Positions 35,520-45,422 of a stretch of DNA of 64,000 nucleotides are shown here, piece by piece. The notes under the pieces were generated by a model. The model saw only the letters and a program-made list of their open reading frames with translations. It made no database searches and was not told the origin of the DNA. Numbering within the stretch: the first letter of the stretch is position 1; each line of letters starts with the position of its first letter. Both the position numbers and the translations under genes were made by a program. This DNA comes from Priestia aryabhattai B8W22 (GTDB lineage: Bacteria > Bacillota > Bacilli > Bacillales > Bacillaceae_H). Location: the NCBI RefSeq assembly GCF_000956595.1, contig NZ_JYOO01000001.1:124001-188000 (forward strand), written 5' to 3'.

Positions 35520-36962
35520 TTAATTTCTGTCAAAAAGGGAGCTGCCAGATATACCTGGGTTCGTCATTTCATAGGGATTTAAAATTAACTCAAGCTCCTC
35601 CTCAGTCAATACGTCATATTGCAAACATAGTTCTCGTACCGACTTCCCATTTAAAATAGCCTCTCTAGCAATTCGTGCTGCTACTTCATATCCGATATGT
35701 GGATTTACGGCTGTAATAATCCCTACACTTTTTTCTACATACTCTTTTAAATGTCCCTCATTTGCTTCAATGCCTCTTAGACAATGGTCTGTGAAGACGT
35801 GGAATGCGTTATTCATAATACTGATTGACTGAAGCAAGTTAAACACAAGAACAGGCTCCATCACATTTAGTTCAAGTTGACCTGCTTCCGATGCCAGGCA
35901 AATTGTATGATCATTACCTATAACTTGAAAAGCTACTTGATTAATCATTTCAGGCATGACAGGATTGACCTTTCCAGGCATAATAGATGAACCAGGTTGA
36001 CGAGCTGGTAATATAAGTTCAGCTAATCCTGCACGAGGACCAGATGCCATTAATCGGATATCATTCGCAATTTTAGACATATTAATCATGCACACTTTTA
36101 AGCTAGCAGAGACTTCTGTATAAGCATCTGTATTTTGAGTCGCGTCTACAAGATGATTGGCCTTCTTAAGTGGTAAACCACTGATATTTGCTAGATATCT
36201 TACAACATTTTCGATATAACGTGGATCTGCATTTAAACCTGTTCCAACTGCAGTTGCTCCCATATTAACCTCATATAAATGTCCATAAGATTGCTTAATA
36301 CGTTTCATATCGCGCTCAAGAACACGACTATATGATTCAAATTCTTGACCAAGACGGATTGGAACTGCATCCTGTAGGTGAGTACGTCCCATCTTTATAA
36401 TAGAATCAAATTGTTCTGCCTTTTTCTGAAATACACTGTGCATATAATTCATTGTTTTCAGTAACTTATTTAACAAATTAAGCGTTGCAATATGGATAGC
36501 AGTTGGAAATACGTCGTTTGTTGATTGTGACATGTTTACATGACTATTAGGGCTTAAATCGGAATAAGAACCTTTCTTGTGACCAAGTAACTCTAAAGCT
36601 CTATTTGCAATAACCTCATTTGCATTCATATTCATTGAGGTCCCCGCACCACCCTGTATTGGATCAACAATAAATTGATTGTTTCTTTTCCCTTCAATAA
36701 CCTCTTCTGCTGCTTCAATAATTGCATTACCCAACCCATCATATAACCTTTTTGTTTCCATATTAGCAAGAGCAGCAGCCTTTTTAACGATTCCTAATGC
36801 TTTAATAAGCTCTGGGTGAATTTGATATCCTGTTATTGGGAAGTTTTCAACTGCTCGTAAAGTTTGAATCCCATAATAAGCATAAGTAGGAACTTCTTTT
36901 GTTCCTAGGAAATCTTTTTCAATTCTTACATTTTGTTTTTCTGGTATTTCTATATTTGTCAT
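35520..36962 (-). CDS. aspA: Aspartate ammonia-lyase
   Basis: Splits aspartate into fumarate and ammonia. Fumarase/aspartase superfamily signature GSSIMPGKVNPVMPEMINQV near residue 330 holds the catalytic serine loop; TNDVFPTAIH, HLQDAVPIRLGQEF and GGAGTSMNMNANEV are further substrate-site segments. The last two favour aspartase over class II fumarase, though the distinction is not absolute. Length 480 is typical. It lies 37 bp after the symporter gene, so imported aspartate or other dicarboxylate is probably the shared substrate of the operon. Confidence 0.88.
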   Translation of the reverse strand: MTNIEIPEKQNVRIEKDFLGTKEVPTYAYYGIQTLRAVENFPITGYQIHPELIKALGIVKKAAALANMETKRLYDGLGNAIIEAAEEVIEGKRNNQFIVDPIQGGAGTSMNMNANEVIANRALELLGHKKGSYSDLSPNSHVNMSQSTNDVFPTAIHIATLNLLNKLLKTMNYMHSVFQKKAEQFDSIIKMGRTHLQDAVPIRLGQEFESYSRVLERDMKRIKQSYGHLYEVNMGATAVGTGLNADPRYIENVVRYLANISGLPLKKANHLVDATQNTDAYTEVSASLKVCMINMSKIANDIRLMASGPRAGLAELILPARQPGSSIMPGKVNPVMPEMINQVAFQVIGNDHTICLASEAGQLELNVMEPVLVFNLLQSISIMNNAFHVFTDHCLRGIEANEGHLKEYVEKSVGIITAVNPHIGYEVAARIAREAILNGKSVRELCLQYDVLTEEELELILNPYEMTNPGISGSSLFDRN

Positions 36963-36999
36963 AACATTGATCTCCTTCTTTACATAAAAAGAAATTTTT

Positions 37000-38271
37000 T
37001 TATGCTACGTCCGATTTTCTAATAGAATCTGTATAATGCTTTGCTTTTTCTTTATCGAATCCGCCTTCCCACTTAGACATCACAATAGCAGCTAATGCGT
37101 TACCTACTACGTTGACAGATGTACGAAGCATATCTAAAATGCGATCAATACCAGCAATGAATGCCATACCTTCTAGAGGTAATCCCATTGAGCCCAATGT
37201 TGTTAATACAACAACAAATGATGCTCCTGCAACTCCTGCCATTCCCTTAGAAGTCAACATCAATACAAGTAAAAGTGTAATTTGTTCTATGAAAGATAAA
37301 TGAATCCCATACATTTGTGCAATGAAAAGGGCAGCAATGGCTTGGTAAATGGATGACCCATCAAGGTTAAAGGTATATCCTGTCGGAATAACAAATGATG
37401 TGACAGCTTTCGGACAACCAAATTTCTCCATTTTAGTCATTAACCTTGGCAATACTGCTTCAGAGCTTGCGGTTGTAAACGCTAAAATTAACTCATCTTT
37501 TAAGATTTTTATAAGAACTAAAACATTAGTTCCAGCCATTTTTGCAATAATACCTAATACTACAAAAACAAAGAAAATCATGGTCAGATATATAACAAGT
37601 ACTAACTTTCCTAAAGGGATTAATGAACCGATTCCAAACTTCGCCACATTCAAACCAATTAAAGCAAATACGCCAAATGGAGCAAATTTCATAACTAAGT
37701 TCGTCATCCAAAACATGGATTCCAGTACACCTTCAAAAAAGTTTAAAACTGGTTTGCCTTTTTCTCCAATTGCTGCAACTCCTAGACCAAATAAGACTGA
37801 GAAAAAGATAATCGCTAATAAATTCCCTTCAGTCAACGACTGGAATATATTGGTTGGGATAATATGAACGATTTGAGCTGCTACACCTGCACTCTCAGTT
37901 GTTTTAGATGTTTCTTCATATTTGGATATATCACCTTTCTCAAGGTTCCCCATATCTATACCACTACCTGGATGGAATAAATTTGCAGCTAATAAGCCCA
38001 CTGCTAATGCAATTGTAGTAACAATTTCAAAATAAAGAATGGTTTTTCCACCTAGTCTTCCTAACTTTTTAATGTCACCTACACCAGCTATAGATACGAC
38101 GAGTGCGGATACAACGATAGGAATAACAATCATTTTAATTAGGTGAAGAAAAATATCCCCTAAAGGTTGAAGAATGGCCATCACTGTATTATTTCCATAA
38201 AAAATAGCGCCTATAGCAATACCGAACGCAAGTCCAATAAATATTTGTGTAGCTAATCCCAATTTCTTCAT
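37000..38271 (-). CDS. Dicarboxylate/amino acid:cation symporter (GltP/DctP family)
   Basis: Sodium or proton-coupled uptake of aspartate, glutamate or C4-dicarboxylates. Eight helices plus two re-entrant hairpins; the hallmarks are the serine-rich TTASSEAVLPRLM, the PTGYTFNLDGSSIY loop and MAFIAGIDRILDMLRTSVNVVGNA. The start at ATG 38269-38271 has GAAAGGGGT upstream; a longer in-frame start lacks a site. First gene of the operon with aspA. The upstream region, more than 700 bp, is paralogous to that of nhaC and holds two cre boxes and the TACGCG pair. Confidence 0.92.
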   Translation of the reverse strand: MKKLGLATQIFIGLAFGIAIGAIFYGNNTVMAILQPLGDIFLHLIKMIVIPIVVSALVVSIAGVGDIKKLGRLGGKTILYFEIVTTIALAVGLLAANLFHPGSGIDMGNLEKGDISKYEETSKTTESAGVAAQIVHIIPTNIFQSLTEGNLLAIIFFSVLFGLGVAAIGEKGKPVLNFFEGVLESMFWMTNLVMKFAPFGVFALIGLNVAKFGIGSLIPLGKLVLVIYLTMIFFVFVVLGIIAKMAGTNVLVLIKILKDELILAFTTASSEAVLPRLMTKMEKFGCPKAVTSFVIPTGYTFNLDGSSIYQAIAALFIAQMYGIHLSFIEQITLLLVLMLTSKGMAGVAGASFVVVLTTLGSMGLPLEGMAFIAGIDRILDMLRTSVNVVGNALAAIVMSKWEGGFDKEKAKHYTDSIRKSDVA

Positions 38272-38433
38272 AGTTGTAACCCCTTTCAATTTGCGGTTCA
38301 TTAAAACACTTAAAGAGAGCCTATGCTTAGGCTAGCGTCTATAAAAAAGACAATAATTAAAAATAAGTCCAATGTGTGAATAATCTTTAAAATAAATGGT
38401 AATCATATGATTTGAAATTAACTCCCCCCTTCA

Positions 38434-38785
38434 GTAAAGCGTTTTCAAAATCTTCATTGTAAAAGTACACTTTTTCGGCTCCCCTTATATACCTGAGCAT
38501 ATAGTATCGTTTATAAAGAGATTTTCTATTATCCTTTTAACCTTTCTGAAATCCTGTTTATTGTCTAACATTCATATAAATGTAGCAATAGTCACTTCTA
38601 GATTTATATGAATGTTAGACAATATATCCTCATCTATTATTCCTTCATTTCAGATAAAGAAATATCTTCTTCTTTATCTAGTGTCTAGAGATAAGATAGC
38701 AATAACACTAGATATCTCTATAACTTGTTAAAATAATTAAATCTCTTAAAATGTTTTTCTTCGAATAGAATGATATCGCTTTCAA
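38434..38785 (-). promoter_or_regulatory. Two cre boxes upstream of the symporter gene
   Basis: Minus-strand TTGAAAGCGATATCA (38771-38785) fits WTGNAANCGNWNNCW fully. TTGAAAACGCTTTAC (38434-38448) has one mismatch. Equivalent boxes stand in the paralogous nhaC region (59140-59154 and 58859-58873). Confidence 0.7.
38560..38623. repeat. Perfect 22-bp inverted repeat in the symporter leader
   Basis: Arms 38560-38581 and 38602-38623 (starting ATTGTCTAACATTCAT) are exact complements around a 20-nt loop. Further imperfect hairpins follow up to 38720. The nhaC region keeps only one arm (TTGTCTAACATGCAT near 58942). Confidence 0.75.
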
Positions 38786-39018
38786 AAAATTCAATCGTCG
38801 TAACTACATATATCTTCTCCGAAATCTAAAGGAATTTAGGATTTATTTCATGTGTAACTTAATTAACGAAACTACAGCATTAAGTTGGGGTATCTCCTTC
38901 AGCCTCTTCATACTGTAATCTTATTATAATAAACATACGTTTCTTGTATATAGGTAATGAATGGAATCAAAAAAATGATAATAACGAAAAGTATATTTTT
39001 AATTTCATGTTCTCTTTT

Positions 39019-39087
39019 TGCGTACTTCAGTTACATTATATTTATATACGACAGATAAATCAAGAAAATTATTATTCATTTCGCGTA
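39019..39087 (-). promoter_or_regulatory. TACGCG motif pair, 63-bp period, upstream of the symporter
   Basis: In gene orientation TACGCG (39082-39087) followed by AAATGAATAATAATT, and TACGCA (39019-39024). Their starts are 63 bp apart, as at brnQ and nhaC. The intervening DNA is also conserved with nhaC (GATAAATCAAG, TTATATTTATA). Confidence 0.6.
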
Positions 39088-39198
39088 CATTTTATTTAGA
39101 CAGGTCTCATAGAAGTGAATGATATTTTAATAACGACGAACTGTTATTGAAATATTAACCTTTCGTAGCGTGAAAGAGCCTATGCCTTTAAGAAATAA

Positions 39199-39342
39199 TA
39201 TAAGCAAGGTCATTGCATAACAGAGACAGGATTCATTCAGCTTGTTGATTCTCTTGGGGATTTATTTATTTTTATTGATGATGTATTTGAGTTAAAGAAT
39301 AAAATGAGATTAAGCGAGCTAATTGATGTTCGCTTGGCTTAG
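39199..39342 (+). pseudogene. YolD-like C-terminal fragment
   Basis: Reads YKQGHCITETGFIQLVDSLG and on to MRLSELIDVRLA, 47 codons, matching the C-terminal half of the YolD gene at 4361-4693 (YYKHGQCITETGIIQFVDSLG and MRLSELIDIRFM). There is a stop immediately upstream and no start codon. A relic of a second polymerase/YolD module. Confidence 0.85.
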
Positions 39343-39349
39343 TTCCTGA

Positions 39350-39520
39350 AGAAATCGTGTACAGGAATCACTTATTTGGGTAGAGGTACATTCATGTACA
39401 ATTTTAGAGTCTACACGTTACGTGACGGTTCAAAGAGAATCATTTAAACAGGAACTCCAAAGAGCAGGTATTCAAGAAACGCAAATTTTTCAGGTGCAAC
39501 TAGTGGAAAAAACAAAGTAA
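39350..39520 (+). pseudogene. Coding-like fragment without start codon
   Basis: 56 codons ending FKQELQRAGIQETQIFQVQL and VEKTK before TAA; no ATG, GTG or TTG in frame. It follows the YolD fragment by 7 bp. The composition looks like a real C-terminus, perhaps of a protein once transcribed with yolD; I do not recognise it. Confidence 0.4.
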
Positions 39521-39584
39521 TTTTAACATACACCTTTTATATAGACCTAATTGTGTTAGTCTAATAAAAGTCAAATAGAAAAGA

Positions 39585-39770
39585 GTGATCAACCTGGAAG
39601 AAATAAAAGAGCAAGAAATCGATCTTGATAAAGTGTATGACCATGTGGAATTTCCGAATAAGGTTAGTGGCCGTTGCGATCACTGTAACTCAGCTTACTT
39701 CAAAAGCTCCGTAAAAGGTGGCGTTTTCTTACGTGAATGTAGAGAATGTGGCATGAAGAAGAGTATATAA
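39585..39770 (+). CDS. Small zinc-ribbon protein, 61 residues
   Basis: GTG start at 39585 with AGAAAAGA immediately upstream, a weak site. CDHC and CREC form a C4 zinc ribbon (residues 31-34 and 53-56) joined by NSAYFKSSVKGGVFLRE; an acidic N-terminus precedes. Lies beside the YolD relic, in a segment that interrupts the paralogy between the symporter and nhaC upstream regions. Function unknown. Confidence 0.55.
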   Translation: MINLEEIKEQEIDLDKVYDHVEFPNKVSGRCDHCNSAYFKSSVKGGVFLRECRECGMKKSI

Positions 39771-39796
39771 AATAAAGTTTTAACTTTTACTCTTAA

Positions 39797-39808
39797 TGAC
39801 GACAAATA
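39797..39808. repeat. TGACGACAAATA motif, copy 2
   Basis: Preceded by AACTTTTACTCTTAA. See 35315-35326 and 59639-59650. The remainder of 39771-40035 and 40079-40220 shows no gene. Confidence 0.35.
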
Positions 39809-40035
39809 CATACTTTTTCTACAAGATATTAAGCTTCTAAATTACAGAATATCAATTATTATTTAATAGCTATTTCTTTTACTGCGACTTTCCTATTTTT
39901 AAGAAGGTATAATTTCCTGAACGCCCTTCATTCATAGAAGCAATTTCTCAAACTCACTTTTTATAAATTCAAGTTTTACCCCTCACACTTAGGAACAACA
40001 AATGCTCTTTTCTCGTGATATAAGACATGTCGAAT

Positions 40036-40078
40036 AAAAAACACATACTAATTTCATTAGTATGTGTTTTTATTTTTT
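40036..40078. terminator. Strong terminator before the CitMHS gene
   Basis: AAAAACACATACTAAT (40037-40052) pairs with ATTAGTATGTGTTTTT (40056-40071), then ATTTTTT. It serves the acid-catabolism operon reading left. Confidence 0.85.
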
Positions 40079-40220
40079 AATAAATTGAAATAGTAATGAG
40101 TATTTTTTACTTATCTATTTGTTCATACCTATGTTCTTGAATATACTTAAGTTTCTTCATTTTGTATTGTCACATACTTTTAGTCGCTTATTATACCAAG
40201 TTCATATGAAGTTGAGCTTA

Positions 40221-41532
40221 TCACGTCATAATTGCACCTGTTAACCATGCAAGTGAAATTAAAACTAAACATGTAAGAACTGACCACTTAAAAGCGAAGC
40301 GTACATACTCTGAAATATTGAGTTTTAACATACCAGTTAGTAAAATTGTAGCTGGAACTAATGGAAGTAAAAAATGAGCCGATTGTGATAAAACTACTGC
40401 CCTAACAATCTCTATTGGTTCGATTCCAAAAGCAGAAGCAGTATTTGCAAAAATGGGAACTACGCCAAAATAAAAAGCATCATTCGACATAACAAATGTA
40501 AAAGGAATACTAACCAAGCCAATTATTACGGGGAAAAAATGTCCCCATGATTCAGGAAGAATCGAAACCAGATTTGCTGCTATTGAATCTATCATTTTTG
40601 TGCCTGATAAAATTCCAGTGAAAGCACCACCGGCAAATACAACTAGTAACACCATTAAAGCGTTTCCGCCATGAGCTTTAATTCTGTCCTTTTGTTGTTC
40701 AATAGTCGGATAGTTAATAAACATAGCTATTACAACTGCAATTAAAAATAAAATTGCTGGTTTTACGAGATCTGATATTAATACTCCCATCACAAGCAAA
40801 GTCAATATGAGATTTACCCATAACATTTTTGGTCTTTTAATTGAAGACTCTTCATTGGCAGCTACATCTAAAGAGAAGGCATATTCCGCAATATGAGATT
40901 CTTTGAGATCAATGATACCCAATCGTTTTCTTTCCATTTTACCCAAAATAAACGATACAAAAATAACCCATATAGCTCCACCAATTAACGTTGGAATAAG
41001 AGGAATAAAAAAATCTGTTTGTTCTAGTCCTAGAACTGATAACGCCCGGATTCCAGGTCCACCCCATGGAGTTAAACCACAAACTACACTAAAAGAAAGC
41101 ATAGAAATAGTGGCTAGAACTAAAGGGTTCATATTCAACTTTTTATATAAAGGTAGCATAGAAGAGATAACAATCATAAAAGTTGTTGTACCATCTCCAT
41201 CCAGTGATACTAGAAGAGTCAAGACGCCTGTTCCAATAGCAACTTTGAGCGGATCACCTTTAACAACTTTTAATATTTTATTAATTAAAGGATCGAACAT
41301 ACCAGCATCTATCATTATTCCAAAAAACAGGAGGGCGAATAGGAGAAATGCAGCCGAAGTAGCTACAAGCTTAATTCCATCAAGCATCATGTCATCAACT
41401 TCTGCAGCAAACCCCCCCAGCAATAGCAAAAAGAAGTGGAATCACTGTAAGTGCGGTAAAAGAAGACAAACGGCCCGACATAATAAAATATGTAAATACC
41501 GTTATCATGGTTAATCCTAGCACAGTTAACAT
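40221..41532 (-). pseudogene. CitMHS-family citrate/tricarboxylate transporter, frameshifted at a G7 run
   Basis: The true start is ATG 41530-41532 after AAGGGGGAAAG, reading MLTVLGLTMITVFTYFIMSG and into PLLFAIAGG. The C7 run 41412-41418 (G7 on the coding strand) shifts the frame; with G6 it continues FAAEVDDMMLDGIKLVA and runs 400 residues to the stop. The total length is 3n+1, consistent with one extra base. About twelve helices with the CitMHS segment SLDGDGTTTFMIVISSMLPL. A paralogue lies at 51722-53029. Last gene of the left arm of the acid-catabolism island. Confidence 0.82.
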
Positions 41533-41659
41533 TCACTTTCCCCCTTAAAGGTCCATATTCAGCGTTTTAATGGTAGCGTTTACAATATATTCCCAATGGT
41601 GAAATAGTAAAAACTATTTCACTGATTTACAGTTATCGATTTTTAGTGAAATCTTATTA

Positions 41660-42503
41660 TTAGTAATCAAAGAATCCCGAACCGGTTTTAACTCCTAGTT
41701 TACCCGCCTTTACATACTTTGTAAGTAAAGGACATGGACGATATTTTTCCCCCAGTGTATGATGGAGATATTCCATGTTCCTTAATCGTGTATCTAATCC
41801 TACTAAATCTGCGAGAGCCAGGGGCCCCATAGGATGATTTAATCCTAATTTAATAGATTTATCAATATCTTCCGCGGAAGCTACGCCTTCCATCAGCATA
41901 TTCATTGCTTCATTTCCAATTAGACAATTCATTCGGCTTGTAATAAAACCGGGAAATTCATTTACCTCGACCGTTTCTTTTTTCATTTTTGCTCCAATTG
42001 CTCTTACATACTCTACAGTTTCCTCTGACGTCTCAAGCCCCCGTACAATTTCAATTAATTTCATTTTATGAACAGGGTTAAAAAAATGCATTGCGATCAC
42101 TTTGTCCGGACGAGAAGTTTGGGCGCCTATCTCCGTTGGACTCATGGTAGATGTGTTTGTTGCTAAGATTGTTTCAGACGAACATAAACTATCTAATTCC
42201 TTAAACACTTTTATTTTGATTTCCATGATTTCTAATACAGCTTCGATTACAAGGGCACAATCATCCACTGCAGATTTCATATCCGAATAATAAGTGATAT
42301 TTTTCATACTTTTCTCTACATCAGATGTTGAAATATATCCTTTTTTCTCTACTTTTAATTAATTCATCTTTAATATAATTCTCTGCTACTAGTAGCGATT
42401 CATTATTAATATCATGTAATGCAACAGAAAAACCATTTAGGGCTGCAACATATGCAATTCCTCTTCCCATTACGCCAGATCCAATAACAGCTATTTTAGT
42501 CAT
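41660..42503 (-). pseudogene. 3-hydroxyacyl-CoA (3-hydroxybutyryl-CoA) dehydrogenase, frameshifted at an A6 run
   Basis: N-terminal Rossmann fold MTKIAVIGSGVMGRGIAYVA, then a break at the T6 run 42341-42346 (A6 on the coding strand). Dropping one A gives a continuous SREKGYISTSDVEK into the C-terminal frame, with VIEAVLE, ATNTSTMSPTEIG, HFFNPVHKMKLIEIVRG (catalytic His) and the C-terminal GPLALADLVGLDT. Total length is 3n+1. NAD-dependent oxidation of a 3-hydroxyacyl-CoA. Intact protein would be about 280 residues, the normal length. Confidence 0.85.
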
Positions 42504-42518
42504 TGATTTACCTCCATT

Positions 42519-43712
42519 TTAAACTTGTAGATTTTCAAAGATAGTAGTAATTCCTTGCCCTCCTGCAATACATAGAGTAACTAATCCATATTTTTCTCCT
42601 CGACGTTCCATCTCATGAAGTAATTTCGTTGTCAAAATAGCACCTGTAGCCCCAATTGGATGACCAAGGGCGATTGCTCCCCCATTTACATTGACTGTCT
42701 CTAGGTTTAAATTTAATTCTTTAATAACAGCTAGTGCCTGAGCAGAAAAAGCTTCATTTAACTCGATTAGTCCTATATCCTCTAAACATAAACCACTCAT
42801 ATTTAATGCTTTTTGTGTAGAGTACACCGGTCCAATTCCCATGATTTCAGGAGATACGCCTGAACTTGCATGAGCTACAATTCTAGCTTTCGGTGTAAAA
42901 CCTCTTTCCCTTGCAATAGATTCACTCATCATAAGTACTGCAGAAGCTGCATCGTTTCGTCCACTTGCGTTACCAGCCGTCACAGTTCCATTAGGGTTAA
43001 ATACAGGTTTTAAGGTTGATAGTTTTTCTAATGTAGTTGACCGAGGATGTTCATCTGATTCAAATAAAAATGAGTCTTTTCGGTTATTAACTTCATAAGG
43101 AACAATTTCACTTTTGAATAGCCCATTATTAATTGCTCTTTGAGCGAACTCTTGGCTTCTTAATGCAAACTCATCTTGCTCAACTCGATCAATTTTATAC
43201 CTTTTAGCCAAGTTTTCAGCAGTATCACCCATTCTTAGAGGTCCGTACTCTTCAATAGGTTGAGAGTATGGCTGACTTTCTGTATTTGGATCAAGTAACA
43301 GGCCATTTCCGGAACGATATCCATAACGAGCTTGACGGATATAATAAGGGGCTGTACTCATACTCTCTGCTCCCCCTGCGATAACTACGTCACTCAAACC
43401 TAATTTGATTTGCATATCTGCATTATTGATAGCTTGTAAACCTGAACCACATTGCCTGTGAAGTGTATATCCTGGTATTTGAACGGGAAGTTCAGCCCGT
43501 AACAGGGCAAGTCGAGCAAGATTGGAAGAGTCAGCATTTTGCTTTGCTTGACCCAGTATTACTTCATCTACTAAACCAGGGTCTAGTTCCGAGCGATTTA
43601 CGATTTCCTTAATAACTTTTGCAGCCAAAAAGTCTACAAGCACGTTGCTTAAAGCTCCTCCAAGCTTACCAATAGGTGTTCTAACCGATTCAACAATAAC
43701 AGCGTCCTTCAT
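42519..43712 (-). CDS. Acetyl-CoA acyltransferase (thiolase)
   Basis: Thiolytic cleavage of a 3-oxoacyl-CoA, or the reverse condensation. The nucleophilic cysteine is in HRQCGSGLQAINNAD (near residue 88), the second active-site segment is LNEAFSAQALAV, and the C-terminal CIAGGQGITTIFE holds the general-base cysteine; GHPIGATGA supplies the histidine. 397 residues, normal. It lies 15 bp before the dehydrogenase gene. Chain-length preference cannot be read; a 3-oxodicarboxyl-CoA is possible from the transporters in the cluster. Confidence 0.9.
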   Translation of the reverse strand: MKDAVIVESVRTPIGKLGGALSNVLVDFLAAKVIKEIVNRSELDPGLVDEVILGQAKQNADSSNLARLALLRAELPVQIPGYTLHRQCGSGLQAINNADMQIKLGLSDVVIAGGAESMSTAPYYIRQARYGYRSGNGLLLDPNTESQPYSQPIEEYGPLRMGDTAENLAKRYKIDRVEQDEFALRSQEFAQRAINNGLFKSEIVPYEVNNRKDSFLFESDEHPRSTTLEKLSTLKPVFNPNGTVTAGNASGRNDAASAVLMMSESIARERGFTPKARIVAHASSGVSPEIMGIGPVYSTQKALNMSGLCLEDIGLIELNEAFSAQALAVIKELNLNLETVNVNGGAIALGHPIGATGAILTTKLLHEMERRGEKYGLVTLCIAGGQGITTIFENLQV

Positions 43713-43766
43713 TTTTTATCTACTCCTTCTTCATATGGAAGTTAGCTTTCTAACAGGTGTTTTTTG

Positions 43767-44549
43767 TTATATTTCATGATAATTCGGTCTTCGTTTTTCC
43801 AAGAAAGCTTGTGTTCCTTCATGCTTTTCTTCTGAAGCAAACAAAACTGTTTGTGCAAGTTTCTCTAACATTAAGGCTGTATCTAAATCCACATCTTGCC
43901 CTCGATTTACGACCATTTTGGCTAATTTAAGAGCTAACGGTCCCTTTGATAAGATAGATTCAACTAACTGATTGGTAACGTTCCATAAGACATTGCTTTC
44001 AACCGACTGGGTAACAAGTCCAATGCGTTCTGCTTCCTGTCCATTGATTATTTTTCCAGTAAGAATCATCTCCAATGCTCTTCCTTTACCAACGATTCGC
44101 ATTAATCGTTGTGTTCCGCCTGCACCGGGAATAATAGCTAAGTTTAATTCTGGTAAACCCATTTTGGCGTGGTTGGCTACCACTCTTAAATCACATGCAA
44201 GAGCTAGTTCAAACCCTCCCCCTAAAGCGTGACCATTAATTACCGCAATGGTTACTTTACTTGACTGTTCAATTTCTCTATAAACTTTCTGCATGCCTGG
44301 AACAAGTGCTTCCAACATCGTTCTTTCATGTAATTCCTTAATATCTGCTCCGGCAACAAATGCTTTCTCACCTGCTCCTGTAATAATTATTATCCTTAGC
44401 TTAGGATCTTCTTCTAATTCACCTACTGCTACTTGTAATTCATCAATTGTCGCCTTGTTTAAAGCATTTCTTAATCGCTGGCGATCAATAGTTATAGTTC
44501 CGACGAATTCATCTTTCTCCACCTTAATATGTTGAAACAAGCTATTCAC
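43767..44549 (-). CDS. Enoyl-CoA hydratase (crotonase), canonical
   Basis: Hydrates a 2-enoyl-CoA. The oxyanion-hole and CoA segments are AFVAGADIKEL and ALGGGFELALACD; both catalytic glutamates are present (ALGGGFEL and LPELNLAIIPGAGGTQRL). 260 residues. One of three crotonase paralogues in this operon and the only one with the full hydratase signature including GAGGTQRL. Confidence 0.9.
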   Translation of the reverse strand: MNSLFQHIKVEKDEFVGTITIDRQRLRNALNKATIDELQVAVGELEEDPKLRIIIITGAGEKAFVAGADIKELHERTMLEALVPGMQKVYREIEQSSKVTIAVINGHALGGGFELALACDLRVVANHAKMGLPELNLAIIPGAGGTQRLMRIVGKGRALEMILTGKIINGQEAERIGLVTQSVESNVLWNVTNQLVESILSKGPLALKLAKMVVNRGQDVDLDTALMLEKLAQTVLFASEEKHEGTQAFLEKRRPNYHEI

Positions 44550-44637
44550 CCTTTACGAATCATTTATGACAATTAGTAAGGTAACCTGAAAATATACAAA
44601 TATCGGTAGGTTACCTCACTTTAACTTTTCATTTATT

Positions 44638-45402
44638 TTACTTGCCTTTCCAAACAGGTTTTCGTTTCTCAAGGAATGCCTGAGCGCCTTCAATACGATC
44701 TTCGCTTTCATATACGTTTGGTCCAATATCTAACTGCAGTGCTTGAAATAATGGTACATCCATCGTTTTCCATATTGTTTCCTTAATACGTTGTACAGAA
44801 AGAGGAGCACACTCACATATTTCTTCTGCTATTTCAGTTGCTCTCTGCATTAATTGTTCTTGATCCTCTAATAATTCATCTATAAGGCCCACCTGCAAGG
44901 CTTCTTCGCTTGATACTAGCTTACCTGTATATAGCATTTTCGCTGCAAAGCTCGGTGAGATTAATTTAGGCAAAATAGTGGCTCCAAATGTAGCTCCCAT
45001 ACCTCTTTTGGCTTCGGGCATGCCAATTTTAATATCTTTCCGAGCCAAACGAATATCACTAGCAAGTGCAATTTCACACCCTGCTCCTACAGCAGCACCG
45101 TTTAGCGCAGATATGACAGGTTTATATGTTTCAATAATTGCATTAAACAATCTACCTCGTAACGGTTTCTTTTTGAATGCTTCTGGATTTTCCTTTGCCT
45201 CTTTTAGATCACGACCACTACAGAATGCTTTATCTCCCGTTCCAGTAATAATTAAGACCCTTGCTTGAGAATCAGTTTTATATTCTTCTAAGTAATCAAG
45301 AAATAGATCTGACATAACGGAATCAATAGCATTTCTTTTTTCTGGCTTGTTTAAATATAAGTAAGCTATTTCTCCCTTTTTTTCATACTCTATAAAGCCC
45401 AT
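44638..45402 (-). CDS. Enoyl-CoA hydratase/isomerase family protein
   Basis: Crotonase fold, 254 residues: AFCSGRDLKEAKENPEAF, AAVGAGCEIALASD and MPEAKRGMGATFGATILPKL. Both acidic positions are kept, but the GGTQRL segment is replaced, so a lyase, hydrolase or isomerase activity is as likely as hydration. AGGGGAGGT precedes the ATG. Lies between two paralogues. Confidence 0.85.
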   Translation of the reverse strand: MGFIEYEKKGEIAYLYLNKPEKRNAIDSVMSDLFLDYLEEYKTDSQARVLIITGTGDKAFCSGRDLKEAKENPEAFKKKPLRGRLFNAIIETYKPVISALNGAAVGAGCEIALASDIRLARKDIKIGMPEAKRGMGATFGATILPKLISPSFAAKMLYTGKLVSSEEALQVGLIDELLEDQEQLMQRATEIAEEICECAPLSVQRIKETIWKTMDVPLFQALQLDIGPNVYESEDRIEGAQAFLEKRKPVWKGK

Positions 45403-45422
45403 TTTCCGTACCTCCCCTAGTT

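Noticed and set aside
37349-37867. 172-codon open frame antisense to the dicarboxylate symporter
   Set aside because: Shadow frame; the other strand has all family motifs.
40903-41514. 203-codon open frame antisense to the CitMHS gene
   Set aside because: Shadow of a hydrophobic transporter gene; no start signals.
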